From positions 1 to 7,965 of the forward strand of contig CALMOI010000296.1 in the NCBI GenBank assembly GCA_937871735.1: DNA of 7,965 nucleotides, in the 5' to 3' direction. Position numbers and translations under genes: made by a program. The notes under the pieces are model-generated. The model did no database searches. It worked only from the letters and a program-made list of their open reading frames with translations, and was not told where the DNA came from. Origin of the DNA: an uncultured Comamonadaceae bacterium (GTDB taxonomy: Bacteria; Pseudomonadota; Gammaproteobacteria; Burkholderiales; Burkholderiaceae_C). How positions within the stretch are numbered: position 1 is the stretch's first letter; each line of letters starts with the position of its first letter. This document shows positions 1-6,385 of this stretch, piece after piece.

Positions 1-1
1 C

Positions 2-1129
2 AACGCGGCCAATGTGGATCGGTATGCCGACCGCCTCAGCCCCGGGCAGGTGCAGCTCATCAAACAGACCAAGGGCTACACGATGGAGGTCTACCCCTCG
101 CGTCGCACCTGCGGCAACCCCGACTTTGTGGCTGAGAACACCCATAAAAACGCCACCAGCGCCAAGCTGGCCGCCGACGGCTGGAGTCTGAAAGAAGCCA
201 CCGTTCCCGGCATTCCTTTTCCCCTGCCCAAGACCGGCACTGAAGTCATCACCAACGCCAAGATGAAGTACGCGGGCGTGGGCTTTGAGTTCCCTAACGT
301 TTACACCGCCTTGTCGCCGCGCGCCGGGGCCAGCGAATGGGTGGCCGCCACCTCCACCCAGACCTATTACTTCCCCTGGGGCAAGAAGGGCAGCACGCAA
401 CTGAGCGCGCTGCCGCCGGTCGAGTACTTCACCTACTTCACCTACAAGTCGCCCACCGCGCTGGCCGGTCAGGCGTTGGCCGTGACCAACTACCTGGACA
501 AGACCAACGACGTTTTCTACTACTTCCCTGGCCAGCGCCGCGTGCGCCGCATGCCTACTTACGCCTACGACGCGCCTCAAATTGGCTTCGAGAACCAGTA
601 CACCATGGACGAGCCGCGCATGTTCAACGGCACCATCGAGCGCTTTGACTGGAAGCTGATCGGCAAGAAAGAACTGCTGGTCGGCTACAACGCCTTCGGC
701 ATGTACGACCCCAACGTCAAGTTTGCTGACGTGGCCAAAGAAAACAGCGTGGACAGCCACCACCGCCGCTACGAACAGCACCGCGTCTGGGTGGTCGAAG
801 CCACGGTCAAGCCCGGCGTGCGCCACGTCGCACCCAAGCGCACCTTCTACATCGACGAAGACAGCTGGGCCATCGTGGTCGCCGACGACTACGACGCCCA
901 AGGCAAGCTGTGGAAGCTACGCGAAGGCTTCGTGATCCCGGTCTATGAAACCGGCAGTTGCGACAACCCCGCCTTCGTCCAATACAACCTGATCGACAAC
1001 CGCTACTTGGTGGATCAAGGCCCGCTGGCCTCGGGCAAGGACATGCGCTGGTTCGTGGAAGCCAACGACCCCAAGCTGAAGGAAAGCTTCTATACCTCCG
1101 ACAACCTGCGCGCCATCAGCGAACGCTGA
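2..1129 (+). CDS. DUF1329 family periplasmic protein, 5'-truncated by the window edge
   Basis: The reading frame is open to the left edge, so the true start and any signal peptide lie outside the window. The GTG at 14 is an internal Val codon. The visible 375 codons carry the family's landmarks: a Pro-Gly-Gln-Arg-Arg-Val-Arg-Arg block (527-550), an FDWKLIGKKE block near 646-675, and a C-terminal half with HRVWVVEA and FYIDEDSW segments. Known members are about 450 residues long with a signal peptide, so roughly 75-80 residues are probably missing. The family is often annotated as outer-membrane lipoprotein-sorting (LolA/LolB-like), implying a fold that cradles a lipid or other hydrophobic ligand in the periplasm; its biochemical role is not settled. 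Two Cys codons (110-112 and 959-961) lie in similar local contexts. The stop is 38 bases before the DUF1302 gene, consistent with an operon. Family assignment is firm; function is inferred. Confidence 0.9.
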   Translation, partial: NAANVDRYADRLSPGQVQLIKQTKGYTMEVYPSRRTCGNPDFVAENTHKNATSAKLAADGWSLKEATVPGIPFPLPKTGTEVITNAKMKYAGVGFEFPNVYTALSPRAGASEWVAATSTQTYYFPWGKKGSTQLSALPPVEYFTYFTYKSPTALAGQALAVTNYLDKTNDVFYYFPGQRRVRRMPTYAYDAPQIGFENQYTMDEPRMFNGTIERFDWKLIGKKELLVGYNAFGMYDPNVKFADVAKENSVDSHHRRYEQHRVWVVEATVKPGVRHVAPKRTFYIDEDSWAIVVADDYDAQGKLWKLREGFVIPVYETGSCDNPAFVQYNLIDNRYLVDQGPLASGKDMRWFVEANDPKLKESFYTSDNLRAISER

Positions 1130-1167
1130 GTTTGATGTCTTCCCCACTTTGAACAGCGAGGTTTGCG

Positions 1168-2805
1168 ATGAAATCTGCGTACCACTTCAGCGCTCTGACT
1201 TTGGCCGCCTTGGCGGTCTGCTCGGGTAGCGCGTCGGCCATCACCTTTGAGACCGAGAGCCTGTCGGGCTCGCTGGACTCCACCGTCACCACGGGCATTG
1301 GCTTGCGGGCCAAGAACCCGTCGTGCAACCTGATCGTGGCCGGAGCCAGCGGCAGCGGAGCCCCGGCGGGCTGCACCACCGCCGCCGGGGTGGGTGACCA
1401 AGGCAACCTGAACTACGCCAAGGGTGATGCCTTCACCACCTACCTCAAGGGCACGCACGAGCTGCTGCTCAAGATGCCGGAGGACATCAAGTTCATGGGG
1501 CGCGTCACTTGGCTGCGTGACTTGTCGGCAACGCACACCACGGGCTACAGCAGCGCCGCCACGGGCTCCAACGGCTACACCAGTTCGCTGTCACCCGAGG
1601 CTCGCGACGACCTCAACTTCAAGGCCCGGCTGCTGGACTTTTGGGTCAGCAAGGAATTCACTTTGGGCGAGGAGCGGGCGCGGGTGCGCGTGGGCAACCA
1701 AGTCATCAGCTGGGGCGAAAGCATCTTTTTGCCCGGCGGCGTGAACCAGATCAACGCTATGGACATCATGCGGGCCTCGCAGCCCGGCACCCAGCTCAAA
1801 GAGGTGTTTTTGCCCGCGCCCATGGTCAGCTTTGCCACCGGCCTGGGGCATGGCCTGAACTTTGAAGCGTATGTGCAGACCCGCTGGAACGAGAGCTACT
1901 TTCCGCCCACCGGCAGCTATTGGTCGCAGGTCAACGGCTTGGGCAAGGGCGACACCACCTACGGCTTTGCCCGCAGCAAGCCCAAGAACTCGGGTCAGTA
2001 CGGGGCGGCGCTGCGCTGGCAACCGGCAGACACCCAGCTCAACTTGGGTGCCTACGCCATGGCCTACCACGACAAGGTGCCCCAGCTCAGTCTGGCCAAC
2101 GGCACCGAATGGGTCTACCCCGAAGACCGACGCATGTACGGCGTTTCGGCCAGCATGCCGGTGGGTGACTGGTCGCTGGGCACCGAGTTGTCGTACCGGC
2201 CCAAAGACGCCGTCTCGCTCAACCCCAACTTTGACGGCTGTGCGGGCAACGGCGGCAAGTGCTGGGTGGACGAGAAAAAGTACCAGTGGCACATGACCGG
2301 CTTGCTCAGCATGACCCCCAGCAGCGATTACGGCAACGTGCTCAAAGCCTTGGGCAATGCCTCGACCGCCACGCTGATGATTGAAGGGGTAGCCGCTTAT
2401 TACCCCAACATGAAAAAGCACTATGGCAGCGAGCCTGTCGGTTCTGGCGTTTGGGGCTGGGGCCAAGAGTACGACTTGAACGGCACGGCGCAAGCGGTGG
2501 GCAACAAGTTCTCGGCGGGCTACAACTTGGACTTCAGCTGGGTCTATGACGGCAGCTTGATTGCGGGCTGGCAGGTGATGCCGGAGGTTTACTTCTTCCA
2601 TGCCGTCAAGGGGCGCACACCCAACTCCAGCGCACTGTTCATGCAAGGGGCCAAGTCGGCCAACTTCATGATCACGTTCACGCAAAACCCGGCCAACTGG
2701 CAATTTGGCGTGAACTACGCCAAGTTCTGGGGCGGCTCGCGGGTCTATGACCAGCCGTACAAAGACCGCGATTTCGTCGGTCTGTACGCCTCGCGCAACT
2801 TCTGA
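1168..2805 (+). CDS. DUF1302 family outer-membrane beta-barrel protein
   Basis: This 545-residue protein starts at an ATG with GAGG (1158-1161) six bases upstream. It opens with a clear Sec signal peptide: Lys2, a hydrophobic Ala/Leu core, and a likely cut after SASA (residue 24). The mature part is rich in alternating polar and aromatic segments typical of amphipathic beta strands, has no hydrophobic helices, and ends in Phe (SRNF), the terminal aromatic that acts as the beta-signal for BAM-dependent insertion in many outer-membrane proteins. Composition, length and neighbours match the DUF1302 family, which commonly lies beside DUF1329 genes. Two Cys pairs are visible, C53/C69 and C358/C365, and could form loop disulfides. 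The likely role is an outer-membrane channel or receptor for the substrate handled by the adjoining RND pump; that role is inferred. A GC-rich stem-loop follows the stop codon. Confidence 0.85.
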   Translation: MKSAYHFSALTLAALAVCSGSASAITFETESLSGSLDSTVTTGIGLRAKNPSCNLIVAGASGSGAPAGCTTAAGVGDQGNLNYAKGDAFTTYLKGTHELLLKMPEDIKFMGRVTWLRDLSATHTTGYSSAATGSNGYTSSLSPEARDDLNFKARLLDFWVSKEFTLGEERARVRVGNQVISWGESIFLPGGVNQINAMDIMRASQPGTQLKEVFLPAPMVSFATGLGHGLNFEAYVQTRWNESYFPPTGSYWSQVNGLGKGDTTYGFARSKPKNSGQYGAALRWQPADTQLNLGAYAMAYHDKVPQLSLANGTEWVYPEDRRMYGVSASMPVGDWSLGTELSYRPKDAVSLNPNFDGCAGNGGKCWVDEKKYQWHMTGLLSMTPSSDYGNVLKALGNASTATLMIEGVAAYYPNMKKHYGSEPVGSGVWGWGQEYDLNGTAQAVGNKFSAGYNLDFSWVYDGSLIAGWQVMPEVYFFHAVKGRTPNSSALFMQGAKSANFMITFTQNPANWQFGVNYAKFWGGSRVYDQPYKDRDFVGLYASRNF

Positions 2806-2812
2806 TCGGGCA

Positions 2813-2834
2813 GCGGGGGCCACGCCGCCCCCGC
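2813..2834 (+). other. GC-rich intercistronic stem-loop
   Basis: A perfect 8-bp inverted repeat, GCGGGGGC (2813-2820) and GCCCCCGC (2827-2834), encloses a 6-base loop (CACGCC). It lies 8 bases after the DUF1302 stop and about 38 bases before the RND start. No T-run follows it, so it is not a typical intrinsic terminator. It could protect the 3' end of a processed upstream message, slow transcription, or partially attenuate the pump gene. The structure is seen; the role is inferred. Confidence 0.55.
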
Positions 2835-2871
2835 ACCCGCATTGCCACCATCTCCCCACGGGACAGCGACC

Positions 2872-5265
2872 ATGCTCAACCTTTTCAGCGTCGATGATGT
2901 CGACCGCCATCTGACCCGGATGCTGTCCGGGTTGGAGAATTTTTGCTTCCGATTTCGCACGCCGTTCCTGATCTGGCTGGCGCTGTTCACCGCCGTCATG
3001 GGCTACTTTGCCCTGCAACTGCGCATGGACGCCGGTTTTGAAAAGCAGATGCCCACCGGCCACGAATACATCCAGACCTTCCAGAAGTACCGCAACGACG
3101 TGCTCGGGGCCAACCGCCTGAACGTGGTGGTCAAGGCCAAGCAGGGCACCATCTGGACGCAAGCGGGCCTCAAGCGCCTGTACGACGTGACCCAGGCCGT
3201 GATCTACCTGCCCGGCGTGGATCGCTTGGGCGTGCAGTCGCTGTGGACGCCCAACAGCTTCGTCAACGAAATCACCGAAGAAGGCTTTCGCGCCGACCCG
3301 CTGATCCCCGGCACCGTCACGCCAGATCAGCTCAATGCCGACACCATCGCGGGCATCCAGCGTTCGGCCAGCCAAGGCGGCTTTGTCGGCACCTTGGTCT
3401 CGCGCGACCAGAGCAGCGCCATGATCGTCGCCGAACTGGCCGAGGTGGACAAAGACGGCCACAAGATTGACTACGTGGCCTACAACCAACTTCTCGAAGG
3501 CCTGCGCAGCAAGTTTGAAGACGCGGGTTTCGAGGTGCAGATCATCGGATTTGCCAAGCAGGTGGGCGACATTGCCGAAGGCGCTTCGTCAGTGCTGGAG
3601 TTCTGCGCCGTCGCGCTGCTGCTGACGGCGGGCGCGGTGTACTGGTACAGCCACTCGGTGCGCTTTACCGTGCTGCCGATTTTGTGTTCGTTCACCTCCC
3701 TGGTCTGGCAGTTTGGCGCGCTGCGTCTGCTGGGTTTTGGCTTGGATCCGCTGGGCGTGCTGGTGCCGTTTTTGGTGTTTGCCATTGGCGTGTCGCACGG
3801 GGTGCAGCAAATCAACTTCATCGTGCGCGAGCTGGCGCATGGCAAAACCACCGAGCAGGCGGCGCGCGCCAGCTTCTCGGGCCTGTTGATTCCGGGCGTG
3901 CTGGCGCTGGTCACGGCCTTTGTCTCGTTCATCACGCTGATCTTGATTCCGATCCCGATGGTGCGCGAGTTGGCCATCACCGCCTCGCTGGGCGTGTTCT
4001 TCAAGATCACCACCAACTTGGCGATGCTGCCGATTGCCGCGTCCTACTTCCGCTTCACCAAGGCGTATGCCGACAAGGCCATGATGAAGCGCGACCAGCG
4101 CGCCCGCTGGCTGCGCACCTTGGCCCGTGTGGCCGAGCCGCGCAACGCCGCCATCGTGATTGCGTTGACGCTGAGCGTGTTGGCCGTGTCGGTCTGGCAA
4201 AGCAGCGACCGCGTGATTGGCACGCTGCAACCCGGCGCGCCCGAGCTGCGGCCCGAGGCCCGCTTCAACCGCGATGCTGTCTCGATTGCGGGGTCGTATG
4301 ACACCGGGTTGGATTGGCTCACCGTGGTGTTCGAAGCCGCGCCCGAGTCCTGCGAGAACGTGGCTATTGGCATCTACCAAGACCAGTTCGTCTGGGACAT
4401 GCAGCACACCGAGGGCGTGCTTTCCGTCAGTTCCTACGCCAGCCAACTGCGCACCTACAACGAGGGCTACAACGAAGGCAACCCCAAGATGGCCGCCATC
4501 CCGATTGATCCGGCCAACTACGCGGCGCTGTCTACCGAGATTGGCCGGATGCGCGGCTACATGCGCAAGGATTGCAGCATGACCGCCGTCCACCTGTTCC
4601 TGACGGATCACAAGGCCAGCACCATCAACCGGGTGATCGACAAGGTGAAAGCCTTCCGCAGCGCCAACGTGGTGCCCGGTATCACCATCCGCCTGGCCTC
4701 GGGCAACGCAGGCGTGTTGGCCGCCGTGAACGACGAGGTCGAGCGCAGCGAGTGGCCGATGATGATGTACGTCTACCTCGCCATCGTGGTGTTGGTGGCG
4801 CTGGTGTACCGCGACTTCCGCGCCGTGCTGGCTTGCTGTTTGCCGCTCACCGTGGGCACCTTCATCGGCTACTGGTTCATGAAGGAGCTGCAAATTGGCC
4901 TGACGGTGGCGACGCTGCCCGTCATGGTGCTGGCTGTGGGTATTGGAGTGGACTACGCCTTCTACATCTACAACCGGCTGCAACTGCACCTGTCGCAAGG
5001 GCAGAACATCGTCAAGGCGCTGGAGCACGCGATTTTGGAAGTGGGCACCGCCACCATCTTCACCGCCATCACGCTGGCCGTGGGCGTGGCGACCTGGGCC
5101 TTCTCGGATCTGAAATTTCAGGCCGACATGGGCAAGCTGCTGGCCTTCATGTTCATGGTCAACATGGTCATGGCGATGACGGCGCTGCCCGCCTTTGCCG
5201 TCTGGCTGGAGCGACTCTTTCCCCGCCGTACCCCGGTGCGTGCGCCCGGCATCTTGAACCACTGA
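2872..5265 (+). CDS. RND superfamily (MMPL-type) inner-membrane transporter
   Basis: This 797-residue protein has the RND duplicated layout. TM1 is at about 32-50, followed by a periplasmic loop of about 190 residues and TM2-TM6 (about 242-262, 266-286, 293-313, 339-360, 368-390). The second repeat has TM7 (about 426-443), a loop of about 183 residues, and TM8-TM12 (about 630-778). The length fits MMPL/COG1033-type exporters and is well short of the roughly 1,000 residues of AcrB-type pumps. TM10 holds the family motif GIGVDY with D694-Y695, the proton-relay position. The equivalent place in TM4 reads GVSH (S308-H309). ATG 2872 is chosen because GGGA (2860-2863) sits 8 bases upstream and the protein then begins with a normal cytosolic N-terminus. 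An in-frame TTG at 2842 would add ten residues and falls close to the stem-loop. Related proteins move lipids, hopanoids or other hydrophobic molecules by proton antiport. No adaptor gene is nearby. Class is firm; substrate and direction are unknown. Confidence 0.92.
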   Translation: MLNLFSVDDVDRHLTRMLSGLENFCFRFRTPFLIWLALFTAVMGYFALQLRMDAGFEKQMPTGHEYIQTFQKYRNDVLGANRLNVVVKAKQGTIWTQAGLKRLYDVTQAVIYLPGVDRLGVQSLWTPNSFVNEITEEGFRADPLIPGTVTPDQLNADTIAGIQRSASQGGFVGTLVSRDQSSAMIVAELAEVDKDGHKIDYVAYNQLLEGLRSKFEDAGFEVQIIGFAKQVGDIAEGASSVLEFCAVALLLTAGAVYWYSHSVRFTVLPILCSFTSLVWQFGALRLLGFGLDPLGVLVPFLVFAIGVSHGVQQINFIVRELAHGKTTEQAARASFSGLLIPGVLALVTAFVSFITLILIPIPMVRELAITASLGVFFKITTNLAMLPIAASYFRFTKAYADKAMMKRDQRARWLRTLARVAEPRNAAIVIALTLSVLAVSVWQSSDRVIGTLQPGAPELRPEARFNRDAVSIAGSYDTGLDWLTVVFEAAPESCENVAIGIYQDQFVWDMQHTEGVLSVSSYASQLRTYNEGYNEGNPKMAAIPIDPANYAALSTEIGRMRGYMRKDCSMTAVHLFLTDHKASTINRVIDKVKAFRSANVVPGITIRLASGNAGVLAAVNDEVERSEWPMMMYVYLAIVVLVALVYRDFRAVLACCLPLTVGTFIGYWFMKELQIGLTVATLPVMVLAVGIGVDYAFYIYNRLQLHLSQGQNIVKALEHAILEVGTATIFTAITLAVGVATWAFSDLKFQADMGKLLAFMFMVNMVMAMTALPAFAVWLERLFPRRTPVRAPGILNH

Positions 5266-5279
5266 GCAGGAGTCAACCC

Positions 5280-6311
5280 ATGCACCCCAAGCACTTCTCA
5301 CCGATGGGGCTGGCGCTGCTGCTGGCCTTTGCCTGCGGGCTGACCCAGGCCCAGACCGCCGAATCCGCCGCTGCCACCACCGGTATGCCTGCCGGAGCCG
5401 CTGCTCCGGCGGAGCTCAAACCCCAGCCTGCGCGCCCCAGCCCCGCCGCTGCGCAAGCGCCCATGTTGGGCGCGGCCCGTGCCGGACAGCGCATCGTCGC
5501 CGTGGGCGACTACGGCATCGTGCTGCTGTCTGACGACGAGGGCAAGACCCTGCGCCAAGCCGCGCAGGTGCCCGTGTCCTCGACCCTGACCGCCGTCACC
5601 TTTGCCGACGCCCAGCACGGCTGGGCTGTGGGCCACTGGGGCGCGATCTTGCACACCGCCGACGGCGGCCAGAGCTGGAAGATCCAGCGCATCGACACGC
5701 ACGAAGACCGTCCGCTGTTCTCGGTGCATTTCTTCAATGCGCAAGAGGGCGTGGCCGTCGGGCTGTGGTCGCTGGTGTTGCGCACCCAAGATGGCGGCCA
5801 GACCTGGAACAAGGTCGAGATGCCCGCCCCGCCCGAAGGGGGCCGCGCCGACCGCAACCTGTTCAAAGCCTTCGCCTCGCCCAAGGGCGCGCTCTACGTC
5901 GCCGCCGAACGCGGTCTGGTGCTGCGCAGCGACGACCGGGGCCAGCACTGGACGTACCTGAAGACCGGCTACAAAGGCTCGTTCTGGACGGGGCTGGCCC
6001 TGCAAGACGGCACCTTGCTGGTGGCGGGCCTGCGCGGCACCATTTACCGCAGCAGCGACGAAGGCCGCAGCTGGCAAAGTGCCGTGAGCGACAGCAAAAG
6101 CTCGGTGACCGACTTGGTGCAAGTCGGCCCCAAGGTGCTGGGCACCGCGCTGGACGGCGTGCAACTGAGCAGCGATGACCAAGGCCAGCACTTCACCTGG
6201 AAGCAGCGCGACGACCGCCTCTCGCTCACCGCCTTGCTGCCAGTGCAGGGCGGCGGCGTGCTGCGCTTTTCTAAGCACGGCGTGGTCAAAGACGATCAGT
6301 CTGCGCCCTGA
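5280..6311 (+). CDS. Secreted YCF48-like/BNR (Asp-box) beta-propeller protein
   Basis: The start is ATG 5280, with AGGAG (5268-5272) seven bases upstream and only 14 bases after the RND stop, so the two genes are probably translated from one message. The frame is open further upstream inside the RND gene, but that part is out-of-frame shadow. The 343-residue product has a signal peptide (hydrophobic core 10-21, likely cut after TQA at residue 24), then an Ala/Pro-rich low-complexity linker (about 29-66), then a propeller. Six Asp-box repeats, S/T-x-D-x-G-x-x-W or a close variant, start at residues 84, 126, 169, 217, 258 and 298, a period of about 40-48. The first ends in Leu and the last in Phe; the four between end in Trp. 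Such proteins are often labelled photosystem II assembly factor-like or sialidase-like. No catalytic sialidase residues were recognised, so a periplasmic scaffold or partner of the RND/DUF1302/DUF1329 proteins is more likely. That role is inferred from context. Confidence 0.87.
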   Translation: MHPKHFSPMGLALLLAFACGLTQAQTAESAAATTGMPAGAAAPAELKPQPARPSPAAAQAPMLGAARAGQRIVAVGDYGIVLLSDDEGKTLRQAAQVPVSSTLTAVTFADAQHGWAVGHWGAILHTADGGQSWKIQRIDTHEDRPLFSVHFFNAQEGVAVGLWSLVLRTQDGGQTWNKVEMPAPPEGGRADRNLFKAFASPKGALYVAAERGLVLRSDDRGQHWTYLKTGYKGSFWTGLALQDGTLLVAGLRGTIYRSSDEGRSWQSAVSDSKSSVTDLVQVGPKVLGTALDGVQLSSDDQGQHFTWKQRDDRLSLTALLPVQGGGVLRFSKHGVVKDDQSAP

Positions 6312-6335
6312 GCCTGATCGCTATGCTTTCCCCGA

Positions 6336-6360
6336 CCCCGCAGCGATAGCGGGGCGTTTT
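6336..6360 (+). terminator. Probable intrinsic terminator after the propeller gene
   Basis: CCCCGC (6336-6341) and GCGGGG (6349-6354) form a 6-bp all-GC stem with a 7-base loop, followed two bases later by TTTT (6357-6360). It begins 25 bases after the propeller stop and ends 25 bases before the aldehyde dehydrogenase start. The stem is short and the T-run is only four bases, so termination may be partial. ATCGCT (6317-6322) upstream is complementary to AGCGAT (6342-6347) in the loop and could form a competing pairing. Confidence 0.55.
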
Positions 6361-6385
6361 CAAACCATCTGTAGGAGACAACACC

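Noticed and set aside
14..16. GTG at 14 as the DUF1329 start
   Set aside because: The frame continues to the window edge, the family has about 75-80 more N-terminal residues, and no signal peptide would be present.
2842..2871. TTG at 2842 as the RND start
   Set aside because: It lies close behind the stem-loop with no ribosome binding site and adds a Pro-rich stretch. ATG 2872 has GGGA at good spacing.
1591..3489. Minus-strand open frame of 632 codons opposite the DUF1302 and RND genes
   Set aside because: It spans two well-supported plus-strand genes and their spacer, and its translation is rich in His, Gln, Arg and Val without domain or membrane pattern. This is typical shadow coding in GC-rich DNA.
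4572..5279. Apparent 236-residue N-terminal extension of the propeller protein
   Set aside because: It lies out of frame inside the RND gene with low-complexity Arg/Gly/His-rich translation. ATG 5280 has a good ribosome binding site and starts a signal peptide.
3589..5301. Minus-strand open frame of 570 codons opposite the RND gene
   Set aside because: Its product is extremely rich in His, Gln, Arg and Gly with no recognisable fold, and it mirrors the codon bias of the RND gene.
5325..5336. Possible lipobox around C19 of the propeller protein
   Set aside because: The residues before Cys are Ala-Phe-Ala with Leu one place too far upstream; a normal signal peptidase I site after residue 24 fits better.
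6322..6327. TATGCT as a -10 box for the dehydrogenase
   Set aside because: No -35-like hexamer lies at suitable spacing upstream, and the hairpin would terminate such a transcript.
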